From: Plasmodium coatneyi
Lineage: Eukaryota; Apicomplexa; Aconoidasida; Haemosporida; Plasmodiidae
Direction: 5' to 3'
NCBI RefSeq assembly: GCF_001680005.1
Contig: NC_033566.1
Location: 1,488,001-1,552,000, forward strand
DNA length: 64,000 nt
Positions 22,247 through 33,977 of the stretch are shown one piece after another. The position numbers were made by a program, and so were the translations under genes. The notes below the pieces were generated by a model, which was not told the origin of the DNA, did no database searches, and saw nothing but the letters and a program-made list of their open reading frames with translations. The first letter of the stretch is position 1. Each line of letters opens with the position of its first letter.

Positions 22247-25200
22247 TTTGAACGTTTAGGTAAAAAAAAGGGAAGAAAAGGTATTCCACGTAAAAAGGGG
22301 GGTTGTTATATGTACGTATATACGTGCGGGGGAAAACCTTGAATGCGAAAAAAAAAAAAAAACGTGAAATAGCGAAATAACGAAATGACGAAACGACGAA
22401 ATGGTAAAATAACGAAAGGGAATTTTATTTATTTCTCTCGCAAAAGTATGGAAAAACGAAAAGGATAAAAATTTGCAAAAAATATTTCTCCTTCAATTTG
22501 TTTAAAAAAAACATAAAATTGTTGTAAGGTGAAAAAAAAAAAGAAAAAAAACTAATTTGTGATTAAAAACGGGTGGTTAATTTTGTTATTTTTGTTGATT
22601 TATTTTTTTTTTCGATTATTTTTGCAAAATTCCCATTGCGTGTTATTATTCGCGTTTATTTGTTTGTTTGTTTTTTTTTTTTTTTTTTTTGTTTTGACAA
22701 TTTAATCCTTTCTGCGCATTTCACTCTTTTTTTGCAATTGACAAAAATATTTTTACGTGTACTCTGCGCACGCGGATCGGCGCAGTCCATCCTTCAGTCA
22801 GCACGGCACAGCACATCCGTACTTACGCACCATATACTTTCACGTCACATAAATGGACGTGTCACCAACTGCCACACGGAGTGATGAACACAAGGCAGAG
22901 GCAAGTCCACCCGTAGGAATATATCGTATTATGCATACATCACTTTTTATGTGATCCATTTTTTTTATGTACGCCTCTCGGGTTCGCTTGGACATTTTTC
23001 ACCACCGCGCGGCAAACCAAATTGTTGTTTGAATTATATGCGTTCATACGTAAATATAATATAATACATGTCCATACGCTGCCAGGCGGTCACACGCGGT
23101 ACTTTCATTTACTACTTAGAGGTTCGCCTTTTACAACGCAATTGCCTTTGCAACGCGTTTTACCCCTTCCTCTTTATATGGTACACGTGTCCCGCGCCCG
23201 CCGTCAGGAAGCGAAGCCTCCTTTTTCCCAAGTGCATGTATTTTTTTTTACCCCCCTAACATTCTGGCCGAGCTCGCAAAATTTAATAGCAGGTTAATAT
23301 TGCCACCACGCATGCAAGTACATGTGAACATTTCTTGCTCAGCCGGGGGAAACTGCCTCGGGTGTTTGGTTCGACTTTTCCGCTCGCGGTGTGGAACACC
23401 CTTCGCAATTGCTTCGCCCATTCGTCGTTTAGCTTCTCTGTCGTTTAACATGGATACGACAGGCCAATTCAGTGCCCATTCCACCCTTGCACAGGTACAC
23501 CATAATAATGTATATTATTTACTCCTCCCCCCCAATCCCCTTATACGCCCGAAACACCTACTAATATCTTGCATATTGAAAAAAAAAAAAAAAAAAAAAA
23601 ATACCGCCTTGTGTGCATCATTTCGCGCGTCACATTTGTGAAACAGGTCCAATGTGAAATTTATATTTGGATCACCATTTTCCGAAAAGAGGTACGAAGG
23701 CCCACCCCTTCGCGCTTTCACATCCGAAGTGATTGTACGAGTTTTTGCGCCAACGCGGGGGGGTTAAAGAAGAAAAAGAAAAGATAAAAAGGTTACGGAG
23801 TAATAACAAGCGTGTACCCATTTGTTCTTGCCCCCTTCTTGTCCTTCCAAACGCGGTCCACGTGAGATGTACTTATATGTGTACATGCGGATGTGCCTTT
23901 TTATGGGTGACTGTACGATAACAAACCCACCTATCCTGTTGCGCTCCCTCCCCCCCCCTTCTGATGGAGCTTTTCATGTCAGTGGCAGGGGCCACCCCTT
24001 ATATATGATACCGCATATATGTTAAATATACACATGAATGCTCTTGTGTGCAGTGCAGTCGTGAAGCGGTCGATCTGCTACAAGCAAGTGCGTAACTGTC
24101 ACACTGGTGGGCGGCTCACACGGAGGAGTGTAAGCAAAACCAACTGATTTTTCGGGCGGTGAGATGTTAGGCCACGCAACCCTGTTCTGCTTTCTGCTTC
24201 CCCACAGGGGGATGTGTCGGTAGCGCAATGCAAAGTTATAGCACATGCGTATAAGTTTATCTACCCATATTTGCAAGCACTTAAAGGGGAGGTGTGGGCA
24301 TATGAACGTATCCATGACGTGTGTTGCTCAGAATTGTAAAAGTAGGGGAAACTCCCATTCTTTTCATTTTATACCCCTCTCCAGGGAGGCAAACATCGAG
24401 GAAAGCAGCCAGTCGCGCGGATCGGAAGTCACATTAAAAAGCGCAACAATATGCCTAATGTAACCCCCCCCAAATGAAGTATTTTAAAAGAGTTAACCAC
24501 TGGGGAATGTTACACATACCTTGCTGCTAAAAAATAAAAATGTTTTTCTCTGCTCAGTTCACAGCTATTCCTATGTGGACAATCATACTAACGATGAGTT
24601 TGTTCCTCCTTTTCGAAGTTGAACACGTCCCTGTTCTGTGCGTTGCTAACATGTGTGCATATGTGGCCCACTTGGGGTTGACTTAATTGGGGAGCGGCGC
24701 ATCGCCGTAAAGAGGTCGTCACATACTGTTGGTTAACTGCCTTCTGGCGTTCCCATTGGGACCCCCTTCACTTCCAAATGCATGAAGAAGGGAATAACAA
24801 ACTGGGGATTAATCCAGATGGTACGTTACCTCAAAAAATTGACTAACCTAACTTGGCAGCTACGTGTAGCGTTATATTTTTCTCCCCTTGTGAAGAAAAA
24901 ACGCACACCGCTGATTTGTGTCCTCTCGGGGGTGATGGACGGATGGAGTTAAAAAGCTTTTGGGATGTTTTTTTTTTTTTTTTTTTAAAACATTTTGGCT
25001 ATGTGGTTTACAAAAAAAAAAAAAAAAAATACAAAATGGCTAGCTCGTTCAGGCAGTTTTCCACCGGAATAAAAGAAAAAAATACGTTAATAAAAGGAAC
25101 ATCAAATTTTAGCAATTCGTTGAGAATTCCCCTATACTGGTCAACATGTAACATATTGCAGGAAGTAGTTTTCCCGCGTTTTAGCCGTTTTTCCGATTGA

Positions 25201-27107
25201 CCACTTGAACATGTATATACACACGTTGATACGCATGGGAAATGCATGTCGAAAGTCTGTCAGGTTGGGTTGCTGCCCTTTTATGAATGAACTTTGTGCA
25301 CATACTCCAACGTAACGATGTTGGAACACCGCTTGAAAAGGTCGCCCCATTTGCCATTTGTTAACGTATTTATTTTCGCCATCACACATGATGCCTTTCT
25401 CTAATCTGCCAGGTTTCACATGTTTGTATGAACCTAATGGAAATATAAATGGTGTACGAGCTTCACACAAAAGGGTGCATTAGCTTTGGAATACGTACAC
25501 TATTAAAACATTGGTTTCCTTACGCACAGTGACATCGTCTATATGCATAGGTGTGTCCCACGCATGGGTATGCAGTTTTGGGGAGCATTACTCTGACCCT
25601 TCACAACCCCCCCGGCTGCTGTCAAACTGGCTATTCTTAACAAAGGCAAAAGAAAAGTTACTTTAATCCATTTGGGGAGAACAAAACTGGGATAGTACCT
25701 CGTTTTCCCCTCCTCTGTAGTACACACGTGAGGGGCAAAAATGGCGCTATGGTACTCTTTTAAAAAAGCCTTAATGAACAGGTTAAACCGTGAGGCGCAT
25801 TTGGTGAAGTACAACAGAAGGGGGAATAAAACTACCTGAGGAAAGGGGGCGAAACTACGAGGAACGGAAACGGGAAGGGGAAGGAACAAACGTGTCCATG
25901 GGGGCATACACCAAAAAAAAAAAAAAGGGCAGTGTGTTTTTTTTGGGAAGAAGGGCTCAGCAGGTACATATAAATGTGCACACGTATCATCTCAGTTGTG
26001 TGTAGTGTCAATTTCTTATTCCAAATCGGAGAGCGAATGGTGTGATTCCTTTTGTACACGAAGGGGTACACAAATGGTGCTATGCTGGCATGCACGATTG
26101 TGTGTGTGCAAAGCGACGTTCATGCGTTCGTACACACTATGTTACAAGTACGTGTGTATATATAATGTACATTTATATATACTTACATTTATATGTGCAT
26201 GCGCCCCGGCACACACACCCCGCACGGCGATTTACGCTTTTTGTGAAGAAAAAACTACTCAAAACTGGGTTATTAATATGTCCGCTCCACCGCTATATAA
26301 AAAGTTTTACACGTAAGCATGCATATATAACGATAAACGAATATATATAAAAACGCGTTTGCACTTATACAGGGTGAAGGTAGGGTTTTTCTTTCCATCG
26401 AGGGGAAATACGCTGCGGCCTGCGCACCCGTTTCTCCACCTTCTCCTGTGCGTATGCCCGCGAACGTGCATTTTTCCCCTCCAACTCGTACTGCATCAAA
26501 ATCGCGGGAATGTGACATATTGTAAGAAAAAGGCAAGCGGGGATCATGGGGCATGGCCCCGAAAAAGGTACACTAAACTGCATGAGTTCGGCGCACAAAT
26601 GGGGGGGGGAGTTATTCATTTAATAAGAGCGCATCGCCTGGAGCGCGAAGGTGAACGTGAACAGTTGATTATGCAGTGCGCACACGCTCGGGAGCACTCA
26701 CAAATCATATAATTTATATATAATATATACACGTGTATGTGCGCGTTTGTATGCGTGTGTACGAGTATGCACGCGCGGGCGTGCCATCGCCCCATGTGCG
26801 TGCATATATATGTATATACAAATTTATATATTTATATATTTTGCATTTTTTTGCTCACCGCGAGTACATAGGCGGCAAGCGCGGCGCGTTTCGCGCGTGA
26901 GACAAAAAAAAAAAAGTACCCCTTGGGACGGAGCACATTTTCGGAAAAATTTGATTAACTGGGTTTGGCGCAATAAGGATGTGCGGCGACATGGCAAAAT
27001 GGCGAACTGCCAATTTTGTCCCATTGCGTTTTTAAGAATGGTAAAATAGCCCATGTGTTTGATGCTTTTGCGATTTGGCGGTATGCCCATATGGAATACC
27101 GATTTGG

Positions 27108-27141
<34 letters not shown>

Positions 27142-27523
27142 CCAAATTGCCTGCACAGTACATACAAAAAAACAAAAAAGCGTATCAGTTTTTTTTTTAA
27201 TTTTTCGATTTCTTTATTTATTTAACTTTTTTTTTTTTAAATATAATTTTAAACATTTAAAATATAAAAAAAAGAAAATATATTTTTGCATTAAAAAAAA
27301 AAAAAACGCATATATGTATACATTTATACGTTTTTATTCCACATTTTTATATTTTCCAATTCATAAACGCATTTATCCATTTTAAACACAAAAAAAAGAA
27401 AAAATCACATTTTATGTGAAAAAGCAAAGTTTCACACGTGAAATTCACGAAAACACAAGGCGTAAGCGTATAACCGCTACTCATTTATATTTTATTTTTT
27501 TTTTTTTTTTACACTCGTAAAAA
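22247..27523. other. intergenic, 5.3 kb divergent promoter region of H3.3 and H2A
   Basis: The longest gene-free stretch in the window. Near H3.3 it carries an 8-bp tandem repeat (22366-22421) and A/T-rich DNA. Next to H2A it becomes very A/T-rich (27100-27520) with T and A runs, as expected for a strong 5' UTR. CATA/TGTA microsatellites lie near 26120-26200 and 26700-26830. A short frame at 25036-25197 (MASSFRQFSTGIKEK...) is not convincing. Confidence 0.7.
22366..22421. repeat. seven-copy imperfect 8-bp tandem repeat (GAAATAAC type)
   Basis: Units GAAATAGC, GAAATAAC, GAAATGAC, GAAACGAC, GAAATGGT, AAAATAAC and GAAAGGGA lie head to tail about 120 bases upstream of the H3.3 ATG. They are therefore in its promoter or 5' UTR. 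Confidence 0.8.
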
Positions 27524-27925
27524 ATGTCAGCAAAAGGAAAAACTGGTCGCAAGAAGGCTGTTAAGGGAACCTCTAACTCTGCTAAGGCAGGACTTCAATT
27601 CCCAGTAGGAAGAATTGGAAGATACTTAAAAAAAGGAAAATATGCGAAGAGAGTAGGAGCTGGAGCACCTGTCTATCTGGCCGCCGTGCTGGAATACTTG
27701 TGTGCAGAAATTTTAGAGTTGGCTGGAAATGCAGCAAGAGACAATAAGAAGTCCAGAATTACCCCAAGACACATACAACTAGCTGTAAGGAATGACGAAG
27801 AATTGAACAAATTTTTGGCTGGTGTTACTTTTGCATCCGGAGGAGTTTTGCCAAACATCCACAATGTGTTACTACCAAAGAAGTCACAACTTAAAGCTGG
27901 CAACACTGGCAATCAGGACTATTAG
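27524..27925 (+). CDS. H2A: histone H2A (canonical)
   Basis: Single exon, 133 aa. It starts MSAKGKTGRKKAVKG and contains AGLQFPVGRIGRYLKKGKYA, the acidic-patch residues NDEELNKFL, and a C-terminus ending SQLKAGNTGNQDY. There is no SQ[E/D] tail of H2A.X type and no H2A.Z-specific loop, so this is the canonical core histone. Codon use here is more A/T-rich than in neighbours, as often seen in highly expressed plasmodial genes. Upstream 400 bases are extremely A/T-rich with T and A homopolymers. Confidence 0.97.
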   Translation: MSAKGKTGRKKAVKGTSNSAKAGLQFPVGRIGRYLKKGKYAKRVGAGAPVYLAAVLEYLCAEILELAGNAARDNKKSRITPRHIQLAVRNDEELNKFLAGVTFASGGVLPNIHNVLLPKKSQLKAGNTGNQDY

Positions 27926-30369
27926 AGCGACTGCCTTTTCTGCGTTTTACTTTTCTTTTTTTTTTCGTAGCGCGTACGATGTGCATATAAGTGTGTAAAT
28001 GCTTATGAGCGCACGTGCGATGTGTGTACAGAACTGTGTGGTGTAAAGAAGAATTACCAGACCAGCTTATATTTCCTTGCTCATATATTTTAGGGTTTGT
28101 CGTTTTCCGTGTGTGGTAGTGTGGTTGCACACTCTCTGTTATGTGTTTTGCTGAGGAATGGTGAGGCTTGCATCCGTCCGCATGTTCAAGTAGGTATATT
28201 CTCATGAGTATATGCACTTGCATATGCGTGAATGGTTGTTTTGCCTCTCCTTCATTATGCTCACACGTGGCAGTTGCGGGCCGCGCCCCGGGCGCCGCTC
28301 ACCGCACACGAGACGTCTTTTATGAGAAGCCATTTGCCCCTGCCTCTATACTGCTTCTGTGGCTAATGTGCGCATGGTGCCGGTGGACACATAAAAAAAT
28401 ATTAAAAAAAAATATATATATAAATGAGTACATCGTTATATGTACTGCACAGCAGACTCCTCAACCTGTTTGTGTAGTGCCTATATGCACATGTATACAT
28501 ATATGTGAAAAATAAAAAAAAAAAAAGAGTGCTCACTTTTTTTTTTTTTTTAGTTTTTTTTTTTTTCCCTTAGCCATTCGCTTTATTAACTCACGTTGTG
28601 TGTGGCAATTCGTGCTCTATCTGCGCCTCTCACCGTGGTTTTTTCGTCGTCTTGTGTGGCCGGCCCCTTTTGGAAATCAAGAGGAGTGTGTGCTACGTTG
28701 GAAGAAGCGAAGTGAACCATGGGGCAGGAGAGAAAGCTGCACTTGTCACCACGGCTACTTCGTACTATTACATTACATCACTTTACATTATTTTTTTATT
28801 TTTATTTTTTTTTTTTTTCCCAAACTGTAAACTATACATTTACAAGGTTTCACTAGAAGCCATTAAACACGAAAGCGATTCCGCTTGGCAATGTGGCTCG
28901 TTGTGGGGTTCACCCATTATTGGTGTGTTCGTTGTGGCGAATGGAAGAACCTAGCAGAATTGCAATTGTTGCATGGGTTTTATCGTTGTCTAGGGTTGTT
29001 GAGATTGACTGTCAGAATTGGTGAACCTGGCTACGTGGCTCCACTTCACATATCATGGGTGGGAGTCAGGATGGACAGGTCACATACGATGTTTCCATGC
29101 CGCCCTTAATAGGTGTGCGGGCATATTTTTGTGAAACATGGTTGTCGTTTCTATGACCACGTGATGAGCAAGGCTTATTCGGTTCGTTGGGAAGGTGGCT
29201 CCCCCTGTGAGATGGGTGTTTGAAGATTACAACTGGGACCGTCCCCCACAGGACAACCATGCCGCAGTTGGGCTACCTCAACAGGTTAATCAAGAGCTAT
29301 ATGAGGAACTACCCACCCTGGTGGAGAATTCTCCCCATGGGACTTGCGCAGGAATGAGAAATTTTTCCCTCCCCTATACCTACTTTTTTCCTTTCCAACG
29401 ATTGCATTGCTAGTACAATCACCCTCAGTTGACGCGTATACGCATTCCTTCATACATACCATTCTCTGCGCTTTTTTTTTTTTTTTTTTTTCTGCAGCAG
29501 AGAGATTAGCTTTGAACAAGATATATGCACATTTTTTTCGTTTCGCCTTTTTTACGCTTTCCACATGGACGGGAGGCAGCATGGGACCCCTCCCTCCCGC
29601 AGCGATTTTTTATAACAGTGAAGGAGCGATCCGCGAGAGGGGACGACGCAAAATATGATTACTCCTTTGGTAGGTTTGCCCATTAAGCACTGCGCACATT
29701 TAGGAAGTGTTCATTTTTATAAAATTTTTTACGATGCCTTTTTCTGATTTGTAATGTTACAGTGGCTGTACCTGTCGTCTCATGAACTCCCTCACCCGTG
29801 TGTTCCACTTGTGTCTTAATTGGAACGTTCGTATAGCTAAAATGGCGAAGCGAGAAACGTGGTCGTGTGTGCGATGGGTATGCCCGTACATTTTTTTTTT
29901 TTCAATCCCCGTTGGGTGAATTTTGCAAATACAGCATTTCATCCTTTTACGAATGAGCAAAAATGACATTGGGTGAGGGGAACATAGACTGAAAGAAGTG
30001 CACACCATTGAATGTAACGCCACCGTTTTGTTGTAACTGGAGAAATGTGTACGACACTGTTAGAACGTTAAACGGTTAGTTGGATTTGCATCCACAGTAT
30101 GATACCCACATGGAGGTCTTTTTTTTCACAAACGGAATAGCTATGTGGACATCCGCATTCGTCCATTCATGTTAAGACGTACATCGCATTTTATGGTTAC
30201 CCTATTTTTTAAACATTTACTCGGAAGGGATAAAAAAAAAAAAAAACAAAAAAAAGAGAAAACAAAAAAAGGTGCTACATTCTGAGGGGAAGGTACACGG
30301 TTGGGCAACGGTTATGTGTTCATCGTCCAGGTAGACACCTGAACACGTGTGTGTGATTCCCTCGGTCCA
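27926..30369. other. intergenic, convergent, at the site of the P. falciparum internal var/rif island
   Basis: About 2.4 kb between two 3' ends, much longer than the other convergent spacers here (0.3-0.8 kb). No var, rif, pir or other surface-antigen sequence is visible. A short protein-like frame at 29259-29357 and a strong splice acceptor at 29496-29497 suggest an undetected small gene (see findings). T/A runs occur at 28539-28566 and 29471-29491. Confidence 0.6.
29259..29357 (+). CDS. candidate short coding exon
   Basis: Open frame of 32 codons beginning MPQLGYLNRLIKSYMRNYPP, then WWRILPMGLAQE and a stop. Basic and aromatic residues with a short hydrophobic end resemble small mitochondrial inner-membrane subunits, but no family is recognised. 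It is preceded by CCCCCACAG at 29244-29252. It is followed 140 bases on by a 20-T plus CTGCAG acceptor whose downstream frame to 29658 (ERLALNKIYAHFFRFAFF...) also looks protein-like. I could not find a canonical donor that joins the two, so the structure is unresolved. Confidence 0.25.
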   Translation: MPQLGYLNRLIKSYMRNYPPWWRILPMGLAQE

Positions 30370-31018
30370 TTAAGAAAAGAATCCAATGTTCGTGGAAATC
30401 ATGTCGTTTATGTTTTTCCAAAGGGTGTCCCTCTTCTCTACTAGCCTGATGAAGAGCTTCGTTTTGTTCTCATATATGAGTTGCGTTTCGAGGGCGGCCT
30501 GCACAGTGGGTGAGGTGTGTATATTCTTTTTTGTGGCTTTCGATGGTGGGGGTAACTCCGTGTGGTCATGCCATTTTACCACTCTCGTACACACGCCGTG
30601 CACACAGGGGGACAGTCGAAAGAAGACGCAGGCCTTACCTTGGCAAAGTATGGATTGGAAAACACGACAAGGTAATTGTTCTCCTGCATGAAGGACGGAA
30701 TCTTCTCGACCTTTATGACTGGCCCAATCCACTGCATGAAGTTTTTGCAGTCGTTCATGGTGGTGTTTTGCGGGAAGTTGCACACAACGATGGTGGAGTC
30801 TTCGTCGAAGTTCTTCGGCTGCGGGGGGGATTGGGTGGGTGACGGTGTGATACGCATGATTGGCTTGAGTTGTGTACTTTTTACGTATGTTCGCCCCTCT
30901 CTCTTACCGCGTATACATTGGCTAGCTTCCTCTCCGACAAGTTGGACGCGTTCTTCGACTGAGTGACCTTCCGCTTCTGCAGCTCAACGGTCCGCAGCTT
31001 GCGGTAAGAGGGGTCCAT
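30370..31018 (-). CDS. small RRM-like protein (3 exons)
   Basis: Exons 30908-31018, 30639-30818 and 30370-30498 join in phase 0 throughout to give 139 aa. The open frames through the introns are not coding. N-terminal 37 residues are basic (MDPSYRKLRTVELQKRK). The rest folds like one RRM: strand STIVVCNFP (RNP2-like), helix TMNDCKNFMQWIG, strand VIKVEKIP, strand NYLVVFSN (RNP1 position, aromatic residues mostly lost), helix FAKAALETQL, strand TKLFIRLV. Loss of RNP1 aromatics suggests weak or non-canonical RNA binding, or a protein-interaction RRM. Target unknown. It borders the interval where P. falciparum has its var/rif island. Confidence 0.75.
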
Positions 31019-32304
31019 GGTTCGAGGGGTATGTGTGTGGGGTGAGCAAAAGAAGAAATGTAAAAAGGGGAGCCAAACTGGAGGAAAACTTTTCCGTGTA
31101 AACAGCCCCTTAACGCTTTACTATATTTTATTTTTTTTGCCGTCCCGATTTGCAATTTTTTTCTCTTCGTCCTTTTTCCAAAAATTCACGCATTCGCGCT
31201 GATCTCCGTTCCTCCGATTTTGTACGTTTTCGCGCATAAAATAGGCGCTACTGTTGCGCGTGCAGTTGAACAAATGGAAAAAAAAAAGAAAAAAAAAAAC
31301 TTAACTTAGGGCGTGTCTGGGGGGAGGTTACATAATTACGTAAGAGTATACAAATGGCAGCTTTAAAAATTGTCTTAATGAATTTTTGGCAAAAGGTTCG
31401 CTATTTAAGAAGGGAAGGGGGAAAATTGCGTCCATGGAGACGGTTATTACTGGCAGCTGTGCTGATCGTTGTGATGGTGCTCGCCGCGTAATCCTACTGA
31501 ACGTCTTTCTTCTCCTTTGGGCACCCCTCCCATGTTGAATCCTTTTTGGGGGAGGTCATTTGGGCCGTCATACAAGAGGAGTCTTTTTTTTGCTATAAAT
31601 ATTTTTAATATGCATCCGAATTGAGTAAATGCTGTTTTGTTAATTAAGAGTGAATCATATGATTTTTTTTTTTTTTTTTTCAACCATACGTTCGTACGCA
31701 GGGCACATATACACGGATAAAAAAAAAAAAAGCGCTGGATGTAGGGGGAGTGTTTCATATGGAAACCCCCTTGGCAAAAAGGAGATTTAAAAAAAAAAAG
31801 CACGTGGGTGGTGTATGCCGGGGGAACGTTGAATTTTTGCGCTGGCATCCGACTGCCATTTGGTTGCCACTTCGTTGTTACTTCGTTACCACTTCCTTGC
31901 CACTTTTCCGCTAACCTGCAACCTCGCGATCGGCCCCTCTCAACAACTCCTGGGACTATAAAACTGGCGACAAAACAGATTTTAAAAAAAAAAAATTTTA
32001 AAAAACAAAAAAAAGGCACGCAGGGGTGGCGCAGCAAATGACACGCATAGACACATACAGACACAGACACAGATACGAACATGAACGAAGGAGCAAAATG
32101 GAAAACTAAAGTGGGTACACGGCAAAGACGCACACAAATATGCAGACACACAAACATGCAGGCACACACATGGACATACACAGAAATACCGTGAGAGAGA
32201 CAAACAGGTACAGATCGCACTGATGCACACGGGGGGGCTAAGAAGCACGCACGGTTGCAGGTTATATTAGCAGTGGTTTATTGGTCCTCTTCCGCACTGA
32301 TAGC
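31019..32304. other. intergenic between BFR1-like and RRM-like genes
   Basis: About 1.3 kb, upstream of the RRM-like gene. It holds A/T homopolymers and an imperfect ACACAGAC/CA-rich repeat at about 32040-32190. A long minus-strand open frame here is low complexity and rejected. Confidence 0.7.
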
Positions 32305-33977
32305 TCAGGCCTTGGCCTTGTTGGGTTTCGGGGCTTTCTCCTGTTCGCTGGGTTTGAAGGCCGTCAATTTGTCCTCGATTTCTAAAAAAGGGGTAAAGTC
32401 ACATTGGGGTGAAAAAATATAGTAATGTAACATTGTTAAAAACAGAAGGGGGTGATGCACCTGTTCCACCGTTCGTGACGCCTTTCTCTCTCTTTGCGTA
32501 TATGTGTGTGTGTGTTTATTTATATGCGCTTCGCTCCGATAGGCACACATAACCGACGCGGATGAGGTGGCTTACCCTTAATCTTGCCCGTCAAGTCTGC
32601 CCTCCTGTTTTCCACATTCTTGACGCTCTCCTCCCGCTTGCTCTCATAAAACTCCTTCTTCTCTACCAACTTGGAAATGCAAGAATCCACCTCATCAAAA
32701 CTGACGGGAGGATTTATCCCCGCAGTGACGAAGTAACAGAGAATGTTCATGTCCAGTTTGAACATTTTATGCTTGTCCTTTTTGCCGCCTTTGGTTTTCT
32801 TTCCTTCATTTTTGCCTTTCTCGGGTGCATCATCTGTTTGTTGTTTGTTTGTTTCTGTGTCGTTTACATCCCCATTGACTTTCTTTGTGGAGGCGTTGCT
32901 TTGCTGCTTCTTTGCCTCCTCCAATTTTGTTTCTTCTTGTATTTTTTTTAAATAAACGAGCATATTTTCTATTAAAGCTAGCTCCTCCCTGTAAGGTAAC
33001 AGGTCTATATCTTCGAGTTCCTTTTCCAGAGATTGCTTTTCGATCTCGAGGTTTTTCCTTTCCCTGTCCTCCTTCAACTTCTGTTGCTTGGCTTGCAGTA
33101 TGTTCATTTTGTAACTTCTATACTGCTGCCTTTTCTCCTCCATCTCAACGGTTAGGTTCCTTCTCTCGATAAAATAGCTGTTCATTTTTTTGGAGTAGCT
33201 GTCTCTTAGGTTATTTAGTTCGTTCAGTTTGCTATTTTTCTCTTGGTAGCTATTTTGCAACTCCTTCAGTTTATTCCTTTCATTCTTTTTTTCATTCCTC
33301 AGTTTGTTAATTTGTTCTCGGATAGAATCCATGCGACTTTTCAGTGGGACAATGGATTCGTCGTCATACTTGCTAGCTTCATTTTCCATTTTACTGTAAG
33401 AGGAAAGTAGTGGCTTATTCTTGTTCAGTGCTTGGATCTGATTAATGAGCAGCTTTTCCTCCTTAATGGAGATAGTTGAGGTCATTAGCTTATTTTCTAT
33501 TTCTTTTATTTTTTTCTCTATGTCTTCTTCGTTGTGGAAACCTATTTGCTTTTTCATGTTCTGTGCATTCACCTTCAGTTCCTTCTTATGCTTTTGCTTC
33601 TTATCCATTTCGTCTAATATTTTTCTCCTTTCATTTTCCAGCTTGTCTATTTCCTGCTGCACTCCATCGATCCTCGTCACGATGTCCTTCTTCTTCTTGT
33701 TGAACTCCTCCTTGCCCTTGTTGGCCACTTTTATTTCCTTCTGCAGGTTTTCCTATAGGGGGGAAAGAAGTATATCACATTAGCAAGTATGTGATCGCTG
33801 CGTCAGCAAGTATGTGATGAACGTGTTGGAGGTTATGCGACCGTCACGGTAACCACGCCGAGGGAGACTTACAATTTTCTTCTTCACTTGGTCAATCGAT
33901 TCGGAAATGCTTCCCAGCTTCTCATTGTACGCGTCGAAGTCGGGCTTCTCCACATTTATCTTCTCGGCCTCCGTCAT
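32305..33977 (-). CDS. BFR1-like coiled-coil protein (3 exons)
   Basis: Exons 33873-33977, 32576-33752 and 32305-32381 join in frame to give 452 aa, close to the length of yeast Bfr1. It is highly charged and almost entirely helical: long coiled coils from residue 15 to about 310, then a Lys/Asn/Gln-rich linker. A conserved C-terminal block follows (FKLDMNILCYFVTAGINPPV and SKLVEKKEFYESKREESV). The pattern EEKLLINQIQALNK matches the EKLLVKEMQSLNK motif of Bfr1. Bfr1 associates with mRNPs and ribosomes at the ER and affects secretion and nuclear segregation in yeast. The plasmodial role is inferred only. The last exon (77 nt) encodes a Lys/Pro/Ala tail. Confidence 0.8.

Noticed and set aside
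25036..25197. Short frame MASSFRQFSTGIKEK... upstream of H2A
   Set aside because: Directly follows an A tract, no splice partners, no conserved feature; length easily reached by chance.
31447..32220. 257-codon minus-strand open frame
   Set aside because: Made of poly-Lys, poly-Phe and Cys/Val/His microsatellite translations from A/T tracts and CA-rich repeats; no protein-like core.
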